A model generated the notes under the pieces. The model was not told the origin of the DNA. It did no database searches and saw nothing but the letters and a program-made list of their open reading frames with translations. A stretch of DNA of 10,885 nt. It comes from an uncultured Bdellovibrio sp. (lineage in GTDB: Bacteria; Bdellovibrionota; Bdellovibrionia; Bdellovibrionales; Bdellovibrionaceae). Location: contig CAMLMF010000043.1 in assembly GCA_946480995.1 (NCBI GenBank), positions 1 through 10,885 on the forward strand. The letters are read 5' to 3'. The stretch's first letter is position 1. Each line of letters begins with the position of its first letter. This document shows, in pieces, positions 1 through 6,969 of this stretch. A program made the position numbers and the translations under genes.

Positions 1-68
1 CGGCTTTTGGTCCAGTTCGATGCCTGGTCTGCTAACGAATTTTGTTTTTCCTAAAAAGGTAGGCCACA

Positions 69-767
69 ATGAAGCGACTATCTATGCGAAGATACATTGC
101 TTTTATCATTATTCTAGCGACCTCATGGACAGCACGTGCTGCAGAACCTGGCACGTCTCCGACCTTTAAAATGTCAGGAGATGTGTCGCTGATGTCTCAT
201 TACGTTGAACACGGGCTTTCTCAGTCAAACAAAGCCCCCGCACTGCAAGGCTCTTTTTGGTTTAACTTTGGTTCGCAGTTTCGCTTGGGCTTGTGGGGTT
301 CAAATACTGACTATGAAAATAGCGGTGATAATTTTAATTTGCGCGGCAACGCAGATATCAAAGTTTCCTTTTCTGACTCAACTCACTTGGTGATCTCGTA
401 CGCGAAAAGTCAGTACTATAACAATGGCGATCACAACGGCGACTTGTTAGGTGCCCATCTGCAAATGAGCAACTATCGCATCCTTTACGAAAACAACAGT
501 AACTGGGAAGCCACCAACCAAAGATCCACGCGTTATGGCTTTGCCATGCAATCAACTGTCTTTGGTGATTGGAAATGGAATAACGAAGTCGGTTACAACA
601 CACCCAATGTCGACAGCATCAGCCCCTACTTTGACGCGCGCACAGGCTTAGGATTTAAATGGAGTGTGATTTTCTTAGAAGGAGCTTTGACTGGAACCAG
701 CCAAAGCTCGCAATTTAATGGCGCCGGAGACTTCTTTTTTATTCTGAGCGCATCGACGGATCTGTAA
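69..767 (+). CDS. TorF/Gcw_chp-family putative outer-membrane porin-like protein
   Basis: A 232-aa exported protein, probably an outer-membrane beta-barrel. Residues 1-24 form a signal peptide: basic start (MKRLSMRRY), hydrophobic core IAFIIILATSW, and an ARA cleavage site before AEPG. The mature part opens with a pattern typical of the Gcw_chp (TIGR02001, 'TorF family putative porin') proteins: a 'SGDVSLMSHYVEHGLSQS' strand, then 'PALQGSFWFNFGSQFRLGLWGSN'. Alternating aromatic and polar strands run to the C-terminus (DFFFILSASTDL). Family members are about 220-260 aa and have no settled substrate. An AAGGTAGG ribosome site lies just before ATG 69; a second in-frame ATG at 84 has a weaker site. 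The gene is convergent with motB and the two ends overlap by 29 bases (739-767). Family membership is from the recognised strand pattern, not from a search. Confidence 0.75.
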   Translation: MKRLSMRRYIAFIIILATSWTARAAEPGTSPTFKMSGDVSLMSHYVEHGLSQSNKAPALQGSFWFNFGSQFRLGLWGSNTDYENSGDNFNLRGNADIKVSFSDSTHLVISYAKSQYYNNGDHNGDLLGAHLQMSNYRILYENNSNWEATNQRSTRYGFAMQSTVFGDWKWNNEVGYNTPNVDSISPYFDARTGLGFKWSVIFLEGALTGTSQSSQFNGAGDFFFILSASTDL

Positions 768-1701
768 TTCCCGTAGCGTCTCTTAATTCTTGATCAACTT
801 GCTCTTTCAGATCCTGCTGTTTCGGCTCTGCAGTTTTGCGTTTGCTGATCTTGTCTACATACTTATCATATCCAGACATATCCACTTTCGATGGACCGAA
901 TAAAGATTCCAACTTACGCGGCTTACTGCCGTCAGACTTGATCGACTTTTGCGCAACCTTCACTCGGATCAGACCGACAAGTTTCGCCGGATCGACTTCA
1001 CCGCGTTTTTCTTTGACACTAATGCCGCCTAAAACGTTCACGGTGTTATTGTCTAAGGATGCCAACAACTTATTGCGAATAATATCAAAACGTTCTGCCG
1101 CAACTTTATTAGCTGTCATCACACTGCCATCGGGAACAGCTTGGACGAAAAGACCTGAAGTGACCTTAATCTCTGCATCCTTTAAACCACCAGTCACACC
1201 TTTGATCTTGTCCATGACTTTAACGAAATTAGCATTCGGTTGGGCCGAGCCTCTTTCAAAAAGCATGTAATCAGGAATATCAAAGTCATAACCTTCTGGA
1301 GTCACCACCACGTTTTTCGCAAACTCATTCATCTGGTCTGCTAAATACGCAGCCACAACTTTCGCTGAACCTGCATCTAAAAGATTCGGAGATTTATCAA
1401 CTGGCTCCATAAAACTTTGAAAGGCTTTTAGTGGCTCATTTAAGATATCCAAGAAAAGTTTTTCCAAAGTAATTTCCGCACCGAAGTTTTGGAAATTGTA
1501 TTCAATTACAGATGGAGTTGAGAAATAATCCGAAACTGCTTTTTTAGTTTCTTCACTTTGCCCTAACAACCACATTACGAGGAAGAAGGCCATTAAAGCC
1601 GTCATAAAATCCGCGAGAGCCACCTTCCAGGAGCCCCCGTGACCACCGCCGGCTACGACGGTGATTTTTTTTATGACGATCATCGGTTTCTTTTCAGCCA
1701 T
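739..1701 (-). CDS. motB: Flagellar stator protein MotB (divergent periplasmic domain)
   Basis: A 320-aa stator subunit that anchors MotA to peptidoglycan and carries the proton-binding residue. The short cytoplasmic N-terminus includes 'GGGHGGSWKVALADFMTALMAFFLVMWLL', the classic MotB single membrane segment (about 25-46). D31 lies at the position of the essential proton-accepting Asp (E. coli D32). A plug-like amphipathic stretch follows (about 48-60). The OmpA-like region spans about 130-245. Its peptidoglycan-binding loop is unusual: where family members have a TD...N..LS.xRA-type motif, this protein reads 'IKVTSGLFVQAVPDG..ANKVAAERFDIIRNKLL' (178-213). A charged C-terminal tail (about 250-320) extends beyond the usual end. 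It is the second gene of the motAB operon: the start is 23 bases after the motA stop, with an AAGGA ribosome site. The 3' end overlaps the convergent TorF-like gene. Confidence 0.92.
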   Translation of the reverse strand: MAEKKPMIVIKKITVVAGGGHGGSWKVALADFMTALMAFFLVMWLLGQSEETKKAVSDYFSTPSVIEYNFQNFGAEITLEKLFLDILNEPLKAFQSFMEPVDKSPNLLDAGSAKVVAAYLADQMNEFAKNVVVTPEGYDFDIPDYMLFERGSAQPNANFVKVMDKIKGVTGGLKDAEIKVTSGLFVQAVPDGSVMTANKVAAERFDIIRNKLLASLDNNTVNVLGGISVKEKRGEVDPAKLVGLIRVKVAQKSIKSDGSKPRKLESLFGPSKVDMSGYDKYVDKISKRKTAEPKQQDLKEQVDQELRDATGITDPSMRSE

Positions 1702-1724
1702 TATCCGTGTCCTTGATAATTAAA

Positions 1725-2591
1725 TTACGCTGCTTTTTTAATCTCTTTTGTCGCTTTATCTACTTCAGCAAAAGTCGGTCTTTCTTCTGGCATGATCGAA
1801 CGGCGGGCGAACTCGACACACACAATCGGTGGTGCGCCACGCTGTAAGGCAATCAATGCGGCTTTAATACATGTAAGGTAACGACCCTCTGCTTCGATAT
1901 CTGCCGACATTTTTGTCGCCACCGGTTCAATCAAACCGTAGGCGCAGAAAACCCCTAACATCGTTCCGACCAGGGCATGGGCCACCGAAGCACCGATGAC
2001 TTCGGTACCTTCACTTAATTTACTCATTGTTTTAACGATACCCAAAACGGCGGCAACGATCCCTAGACCCGGGAATCCCCCGGCAACCGCTGCAACGGCA
2101 TGTTGCGCTAAATGTTCTTCGGCGTGGATACCTTTAATGTCGGCATCCAAAAGATCATCAACGTCGTAAGGCGATAACTCTGCCGACAAAGTCACCTTCA
2201 TCGTGTCACAAAGAAAATCTACGGCGTGATGGTTTTTCATAAATCCAGGATAGGCTTTGAAGATGTCACTCTTCTCTGGTTCTTCGATGTGTTTCTCAAC
2301 CCCTTGCGGTCCTTCCTTACGGAACAACTGGAAAAGTTGAAACATCATTTGCAAAAGTTCGGTATAGTCCGCTTTTTGTGGCCCTTTGGCCGTCAAAGCT
2401 TTTATCCCCAACTTCATACCCATTTTAACGATCTTCATCGGATTACCAATGACGTATGCACCGAAGGCCGCACCACCGATGATCAAAAGCTCACCGACAG
2501 CTGCTTCAATGATAACGCCCATGTGACCACCCGTGGCCACAAACGTTCCGAAGACCGCAACGAATACTATGATAATGCCTACAAAACCCAT
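1725..2591 (-). CDS. motA: Flagellar stator protein MotA
   Basis: A 288-aa integral membrane stator protein that forms the proton channel with MotB and pushes on the rotor protein FliG. Four hydrophobic segments are visible: about 2-20, 31-50, 167-188 and 200-222. Key residues match E. coli MotA. R91 and E99 lie in the cytoplasmic loop ('FRKEGPQGVEKHIEEP', matching R90/E98). P174 is in 'GGFPGLGIVAAVLGIV' and P223 in 'GLIEPVA' (matching P173/P222). Length and layout fit the E. coli-like proton-type MotA (about 285-295 aa) rather than the shorter Bacillus/PomA type. The start is preceded by a GAGG ribosome site 9 bases upstream. A sigma-28-like promoter lies at 2614-2641, so regulation with the late flagellar genes is likely. 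B. bacteriovorus is known to carry several motAB pairs; which one this is cannot be decided here. Confidence 0.96.
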   Translation of the reverse strand: MGFVGIIIVFVAVFGTFVATGGHMGVIIEAAVGELLIIGGAAFGAYVIGNPMKIVKMGMKLGIKALTAKGPQKADYTELLQMMFQLFQLFRKEGPQGVEKHIEEPEKSDIFKAYPGFMKNHHAVDFLCDTMKVTLSAELSPYDVDDLLDADIKGIHAEEHLAQHAVAAVAGGFPGLGIVAAVLGIVKTMSKLSEGTEVIGASVAHALVGTMLGVFCAYGLIEPVATKMSADIEAEGRYLTCIKAALIALQRGAPPIVCVEFARRSIMPEERPTFAEVDKATKEIKKAA

Positions 2592-2613
2592 AAGATATAA
2601 CCTCGCAGTTTCT

Positions 2614-2641
2614 CTATCGGTGCGAAGTGTGTTAATATTGA
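2614..2641 (-). promoter_or_regulatory. Sigma-28 (FliA)-like promoter of motAB
   Basis: Read on the minus strand, TCAATATT (2641-2634), 12 bases, then ACCGATAG (2621-2614). The sigma-28 consensus is TAAAGTTT-N11-GCCGATAA, so the -35 matches 5 of 8, the -10 matches 6 of 8, and the spacer is one base longer. The predicted start near 2607 would give a leader of about 15 bases that just contains the GAGG ribosome site. The position before a motility operon makes the match more credible. Confidence 0.5.
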
Positions 2642-2693
2642 GTCATTCGCAAATAAACTTGCCCATAGTCGAGAGTGGGTCTAAGAGGAAAAT

Positions 2694-4499
2694 ATGAAAC
2701 GCATCATGAAAAGTCTGCCACTCTTACTGCTTATCTTGAGTCTCAGTCCTAAGTCTTGGGCTGTGGCAAATCCCAATGACACGGATCCATTAATTGCACA
2801 GACCCAAGTCGTGCCCTACGAATGGAGTCCAGGTCAGGGCGGCAATATTCAAATCAAAATGCAACTGCCCGCGGGTTATCATGCTTATGAAGATCAATTC
2901 CGTGTCGTCATCTTAGAACCGGACGGCTTCAAGGTCGCTCCATTTAAAATTGAGCCTTTAAAAAAATGGTTCGATAAATTTTCGAAAAAAGAGCGCAGCG
3001 GAGTCGAAAATGAAGCGGTACTTTCCGCGCACATTGAAGCACCCACACGTTTTTTAAAACCACACGATACAATGAAAATCGAATTGACGTATCAGGCATG
3101 CTCGGATCAGTTTTGTCTGTTCCCAACGACAAAAACCTTGAACGTACCGATCACTGTAACGATGGTCGAAGGCCAACCGCGAGTCGAAAACATGCCGGAA
3201 GCCCTCGTTTCTTCACCATCGAGCTTCTTCGATACAGCAAACTTTAATAAGTACTTGGGCTCGAGCGTCCTTGCGGGATTGCTGTTCGTTTTCTTTGCAG
3301 GAATTTTCACAAGCTTCACGCCATGTATATTTCCGATGATTCCAATCACCCTAGCCGTTTTGGGCAATCACTCCAACGAGCGCAGTCGCTTAATGAATTT
3401 CATCACGAGCTGCGTGTACGTTTTAGGTATCGCGACAACTTATTCATTGTTGGGCTTAGCGGCCGCTTCCAGTGGCGGCGTGTTTGGCGCCACTTTGGGA
3501 AACCCTTACGTGCTCAGTGTGATCTGCGCCATCTTCCTAGCTATGGCTTTAAGCATGTACGGTCTTTATGAATTGCAAGTGCCTGCCTTTATTCGCAATC
3601 GTTTGGGTACTGGAAAACAAAAACAAGGGTTGGGCGGAGCTTACTTGACCGGATTGTTCGCGGGCATTGTCGCCAGTCCCTGCGTCGGTCCTGTGTTGGT
3701 CGCGATATTGACTTATGTCGCTTCTACACAGAATAAACTTTTAGGATTCTTGTATTTGTTCACTTACGCTTTAGGCTTGGGTTTGATTTTCATTGCTCTG
3801 GGACTTTCAAACCAGTTAGTGAAAGCCTTGCCTCGCTCCGGCGCGTGGATGAATTCTTTCAAATTTATTTTAGGCACTTTAATGTTAAGCGGATTTTATT
3901 ATTACCTCGATATCCTGTTACCAGATCGCTGGTTTGATGCCGCCTTAGGAATCGGTCTGATTGTTTTAGCCAGCGTTTACGGCGCATTCTTGCCTGCTAA
4001 AGGGCATGCGGTTCTGGCTCACATCCGCAAAGGCTTGATGCAAGCAGTTTTAATTGTCGGCTTCGGCTCTGTCGCAGTGGCGTTCTTTGATTTGCGCCCA
4101 TTCATTCGTAACAACATGGTCAGCGAACACAGTTTAAATCAGATTAAAAATATAAACTGGCAGCCCTATAGCGAAGCGGCTTTGGCCCAAGCAAGTAAGG
4201 ACAGCAAGCCGGTGATCATTGATTTCTGGGCAGACTGGTGTGTGGCTTGTCATGAATTAGAAGAAAAGACTTTTTCTGATTCTCGCGTGCGTGCGATGGC
4301 GGAAAGTTTTGTTCTGTTAAAGTTTGATGCCACCAAAGATAGCGAAGAACTTCGCAACTTAAAAAAGAAATTCAACATTCAGGGTCTGCCAACAGTGGTG
4401 TTTATTAATCAGCACGGCGTATGGATTGATGCCTTGACCCTCACACAGTTTGAAAAGCCCGACGCTTTCTTAAAAAGAATGGAAAAAGGGGCGCAATAA
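2694..4499 (+). CDS. dsbD: Thiol:disulfide interchange protein DsbD
   Basis: A 601-aa protein that moves electrons from cytoplasmic thioredoxin across the inner membrane to periplasmic thiol proteins. All three modules are present. A signal peptide (1-23, SWA cleavage) leads to the periplasmic immunoglobulin-like alpha domain (about 30-160), with redox cysteines C136 and C141 in 'YQACSDQFCLFP'. The membrane beta domain (about 185-470) has C211 in 'FTPCIFPMIPI' and C330 in 'SPCVGPVL', the two buried cysteines. The C-terminal thioredoxin-like gamma domain (about 485-600) has 'WADWCVACHELE' (C516/C519) and the cis-proline loop 'GLPTVVF'. Length is close to that of E. coli DsbD (565 with leader). 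An AAGAGG site lies before ATG 2694; a second ATG four codons later is possible. It is divergent from motA, and its stop overlaps the next gene's start. Confidence 0.95.
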   Translation: MKRIMKSLPLLLLILSLSPKSWAVANPNDTDPLIAQTQVVPYEWSPGQGGNIQIKMQLPAGYHAYEDQFRVVILEPDGFKVAPFKIEPLKKWFDKFSKKERSGVENEAVLSAHIEAPTRFLKPHDTMKIELTYQACSDQFCLFPTTKTLNVPITVTMVEGQPRVENMPEALVSSPSSFFDTANFNKYLGSSVLAGLLFVFFAGIFTSFTPCIFPMIPITLAVLGNHSNERSRLMNFITSCVYVLGIATTYSLLGLAAASSGGVFGATLGNPYVLSVICAIFLAMALSMYGLYELQVPAFIRNRLGTGKQKQGLGGAYLTGLFAGIVASPCVGPVLVAILTYVASTQNKLLGFLYLFTYALGLGLIFIALGLSNQLVKALPRSGAWMNSFKFILGTLMLSGFYYYLDILLPDRWFDAALGIGLIVLASVYGAFLPAKGHAVLAHIRKGLMQAVLIVGFGSVAVAFFDLRPFIRNNMVSEHSLNQIKNINWQPYSEAALAQASKDSKPVIIDFWADWCVACHELEEKTFSDSRVRAMAESFVLLKFDATKDSEELRNLKKKFNIQGLPTVVFINQHGVWIDALTLTQFEKPDAFLKRMEKGAQ

Positions 4500-5311
4500 T
4501 GGACGTCTTTTTTATTCATGGTGGCCCTGGATTTAACTCTGAACCCGACCGCGTGGCGCTAGCGAACTTATTAGCTCAGCAAGAAATCAAAGCTACGTTT
4601 TGGGATGAGCCGTCACTTTTAAGACCGCAGGGGCCTGCCTTTTCGCCTGACAAAGCCTATGCACATTGGCTCAGCGATTTGAGAAAAAATCTTTTGCACG
4701 CAGCGCCTCGCCTGATCGTGGCTTCTTCTTTTGGCGCGAAAGGCGTGATTGATCTTCTGCGTGTTTACCCCGACACAAAAATCGACCACGTGCTGATGAT
4801 CGGACCAACACTTAATATGGGCTCTGTTTTTAAACGTATGATGAGTCTTTCTGAAAAAGACCTAAATACCTCTGCTCCAGAAACGGCTCAGCGCTTGCGT
4901 GAATGCCGCGATGGCAGCAAAAAATTTTGGGACCCCCTTATGCAAGAAGGCTTGGGACTGGTGTGGCAAAACCCAAATTTACTGATGCATTATTTTGCCG
5001 ATGTGAGCGCTTTAGGTCTATGGGCCGGAGTGGGTGCAGATCCTCGCTTTGGCATCGATATGCAATCTCAGATCGCAGTCTTAACAGATTTAGCCAACAT
5101 GCCATTGCCGTCACTAGCAAAGCACCTAGAAAACCCTGTGCTGGTTTTAACTGGATCTTCTGATCCTGTCTTTAATCAAGATGAAGTCACTGCAGAACTA
5201 AAATCCGCTTTTAGCAATGTGCGCTTTGAAAAATGGCCCGGCTGTGGCCATATGCCACAACTGGAAAAGCCCGTAGAGTTTGTACAATTAATAAAACGCC
5301 TTCTGAACTAA
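4499..5311 (+). CDS. Alpha/beta hydrolase, translationally coupled to dsbD
   Basis: A 270-aa predicted cytoplasmic hydrolase with no signal peptide. Visible alpha/beta-hydrolase landmarks are an N-terminal oxyanion motif 'FIHGGPGFNS' (H7-G11), a nucleophile elbow 'IVASSFGAKG' with S77 (A75 replaces the usual first Gly of GxSxG), an acid candidate D222 in 'LVLTGSSDPVF', and the catalytic histidine H251 in 'WPGCGHMPQLEKP'. The HGGPG motif is shared with proline iminopeptidase and related esterases, but nothing else identifies the substrate. The ATG lies inside the dsbD stop (TAATG), so coupled translation is likely; a job in thiol chemistry does not follow from that. The stop overlaps the convergent ThiF-like gene by 4 bases (5308-5311). 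Confidence 0.85.
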   Translation: MDVFFIHGGPGFNSEPDRVALANLLAQQEIKATFWDEPSLLRPQGPAFSPDKAYAHWLSDLRKNLLHAAPRLIVASSFGAKGVIDLLRVYPDTKIDHVLMIGPTLNMGSVFKRMMSLSEKDLNTSAPETAQRLRECRDGSKKFWDPLMQEGLGLVWQNPNLLMHYFADVSALGLWAGVGADPRFGIDMQSQIAVLTDLANMPLPSLAKHLENPVLVLTGSSDPVFNQDEVTAELKSAFSNVRFEKWPGCGHMPQLEKPVEFVQLIKRLLN

Positions 5312-6201
5312 CTAAGACGGCGAATATAACTACGTAATTTGAAGCGCAAAGGAATGCTCTTAAGCCACGTCATGAAGCGTTCTTGGCGCGTATAGCGAAA
5401 AACGCCTAAATCCAGGTGCCATCCCGAAATCAGTTCTCCGGTCCCAACAAATTTTAATAACGCTGGTACAATCACTGCGGAAAGCGCATCCGATGTGCAG
5501 CCCATTTGTGGGGCGAAATCAATTTTCTGCTCGAACATATCAATCAATAAACTGACGCAGTCATTGGGAACGATGCTAAATGGATAAAGTGCAAAAATTG
5601 CCGCCAAAGGATTTTTCGCCGCCGCTGCGGCGTCGGCTCTGCCATTTAAAACCGCAGTATGCCCCTGGCGATAATCGTAACTACAGCCCCACTGCAGATA
5701 ACCTAAATCCAAGCCACTCAGTACGGGTTTCCTGAAGCTATGACACTTTTGATGTAAAAGGATTTTTGCTTTAATACCCGATTGAGTTGTCACATCTACA
5801 GCATCAAAAATAAAATCTGCCCACTCAACAAACCGATCCACGTTCTGCGGAGTGATCCCCTCTTCACTAATTAGAACTTCCGTGTACGGATTAATACTTT
5901 TTATTTCTTTAGCGTGAAAAGCCGCTTTGTTTTCGCCTAGATTTTCCAAACGCGCATGCTGGCGATTCATATTGTTTAATTCATAACTGCCATTGTCGGC
6001 CAAGGCAAAATGCTGGACTCCCACGCGGGCCAAAGCCTCTATACAAGCTCCCCCAGTGCTGCCACAACCGGCGATCAGAACACGGACCTTGGCGACCTTT
6101 TTCTGCAGATCATCAGAAACAAAGTGAAAATTACGACGAGTAAGTTCGGAATAAAAAGCAGCAGGGTCCGTAGGCTTTAGAGGGTGTACAGCTTGAATCA
6201 T
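5308..6201 (-). CDS. Stand-alone ThiF/TcdA-like E1 adenylyltransferase
   Basis: An E1-like ATP-dependent activating enzyme of the ThiF/MoeB/HesA/TcdA superfamily, predicted cytoplasmic. Numbered from the longer ORF start at 6207, the nucleotide-binding loop is 'VLIAGCGSTGG' (G47-G53). It is followed by acidic D71 and the 'N.NRQ' arginine finger region (N78-Q83), K94, and 'DAVD' (D135-D138). A candidate catalytic cysteine is C237 in 'MGCTSDALS'. The paired CxxC zinc sites of MoeB/ThiF are not seen. The architecture is closest to TcdA (CsdL), the tRNA t6A dehydratase, but the middle (about 165-215) differs, so only the family is called. The ORF opens with two ATGs, at 6207 and 6201. GGAG (6212-6209) is 1 base from the first and 7 from the second, so 6201 is chosen (297 aa). 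No ubiquitin-like or sulfur-carrier partner gene is nearby. Confidence 0.85.
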   Translation of the reverse strand: MIQAVHPLKPTDPAAFYSELTRRNFHFVSDDLQKKVAKVRVLIAGCGSTGGACIEALARVGVQHFALADNGSYELNNMNRQHARLENLGENKAAFHAKEIKSINPYTEVLISEEGITPQNVDRFVEWADFIFDAVDVTTQSGIKAKILLHQKCHSFRKPVLSGLDLGYLQWGCSYDYRQGHTAVLNGRADAAAAAKNPLAAIFALYPFSIVPNDCVSLLIDMFEQKIDFAPQMGCTSDALSAVIVPALLKFVGTGELISGWHLDLGVFRYTRQERFMTWLKSIPLRFKLRSYIRRLS

Positions 6202-6221
6202 AAACATTCTCCAATTTGTAC

Positions 6222-6250
6222 AAGATAATTTGGGGTGTGATGAATCTCAA
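6222..6250 (-). promoter_or_regulatory. Sigma-70-type promoter of the ThiF-like gene
   Basis: On the minus strand, TTGAGA (6250-6245) is followed by a 17-base spacer and TATCTT (6227-6222). The -35 matches 5 of 6 and the -10 matches 4 of 6. A start near 6215 would leave a leader of about 12-15 bases holding the GGAG ribosome site. This favours ATG 6201 over ATG 6207. Confidence 0.45.
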
Positions 6251-6309
6251 GGCCGAACTTAAAATAGACAGATAAAAGTTTATATCTCTATCGGAAGGTC
6301 TGGGATTAA

Positions 6310-6334
6310 GGCATCTCTCATTGCAAGAGACGCC
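6310..6334 (-). terminator. Hairpin downstream of the coiled-coil gene, weak terminator candidate
   Basis: GGCATCTCT (6310-6318), a 7-base loop, then AGAGACGCC (6326-6334). The one imperfect pair is A.C on the plus strand but a G.U wobble on the minus strand, so the stem is complete in a minus-strand transcript. It begins 25 bases after the stop of the minus-strand coiled-coil gene, as a terminator would. No T-run follows (TTAATCC), so it may be an mRNA 3'-end stabiliser rather than a true intrinsic terminator. Confidence 0.35.
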
Positions 6335-6358
6335 TCGAGGAACAGTTTAGATTTGCAA

Positions 6359-6862
6359 CTACATGCGCTTCAAGCGCGCGATTTCCATCTTTGCATCATT
6401 CAATGCTGTTTGTGCTGCGATCATTTGTGCTTCTTTTTCGGCTAAAAGTTTTTGCAAGTGATTCATGCGCACTTCAAAACTCTTGATCACGTTGTTATGG
6501 CGATCGACCATCTCTTGCACTTTTAAATCAACGGCTTTGCGCTCGTTCACGCGCTGAGAAAGCAACGCCATTTTCTGACCGGCCTCTAAAGCTAAGCCAT
6601 TGTGGCTTTGCTCAAGACGAGTTAAAAGATGACTTTGCTTTTCAAATTTAATGTTCGAAGTTTTAATCAACTCATTCACAGTGCCGACGATTTTATTCAG
6701 CTGTTCTGCTAAGTTATGATTTTGCGATTTAAGCTCGAAGATCTGGCGATCTGTGTTCAAGTAGTTCGCATTATTTGTGCCCAAATTCGGGTGCGACTCC
6801 AGAACGGAACTTTTGACGACTTTCTTTTCACCAAATAGTTCGGGATTGAGTTCTTTATTCAT
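6359..6862 (-). CDS. Coiled-coil protein of unknown function
   Basis: A 167-aa soluble protein that I do not recognise. The first 35 residues are polar and likely disordered. The rest is almost entirely helix-forming with heptad-like hydrophobic spacing: a first coil at about 38-90 ('IFELKSQNHNLAEQLNKIV') and a second at about 95-166, ending 'MEIARLKRM'. There are no cysteines, no signal peptide and no membrane segment. A structural or adaptor role in the cytoplasm is a reasonable guess, no more. Expression signals are strong: AGGAGG lies about 8 bases before the ATG, with a near-consensus sigma-70 promoter upstream. It is divergent from the 6970 gene, and a hairpin follows its stop. Confidence 0.8.
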   Translation of the reverse strand: MNKELNPELFGEKKVVKSSVLESHPNLGTNNANYLNTDRQIFELKSQNHNLAEQLNKIVGTVNELIKTSNIKFEKQSHLLTRLEQSHNGLALEAGQKMALLSQRVNERKAVDLKVQEMVDRHNNVIKSFEVRMNHLQKLLAEKEAQMIAAQTALNDAKMEIARLKRM

Positions 6863-6904
6863 GTGAGGCCCCTCCTAGGACTTTCCAAAAATTCTGCATT
6901 ACCT

Positions 6905-6933
6905 ATCATATTTTCTCTGGACTAAAATTTCAA
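6905..6933 (-). promoter_or_regulatory. Strong sigma-70-type promoter of the coiled-coil gene
   Basis: On the minus strand, TTGAAA (6933-6928), a 17-base spacer and TATGAT (6910-6905). Both hexamers match 5 of 6 with ideal spacing, making this the best housekeeping-type promoter in the window. The predicted start near 6898 gives a leader of about 35 bases ending in the AGGAGG ribosome site. Confidence 0.6.
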
Positions 6934-6969
6934 ATGTTCATACTTTATGCGCGCAGGAAGGAGACCGCT

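Noticed and set aside
1..54. An open frame ending in TAA at 52-54 that could be the C-terminus of an upstream gene.
   Set aside because: Only 17 sense codons are visible and no family pattern is seen; an open run this short is expected often by chance.
836..1270. Plus-strand 144-codon open frame inside motB.
   Set aside because: Lies antisense within a clear motB coding region; no family pattern.
6280..6298. CCGATAG on the minus strand upstream of the E1-like gene, resembling a sigma-28 -10.
   Set aside because: No -35 at 11-12 bases upstream, and a better sigma-70-type promoter lies closer to the gene.
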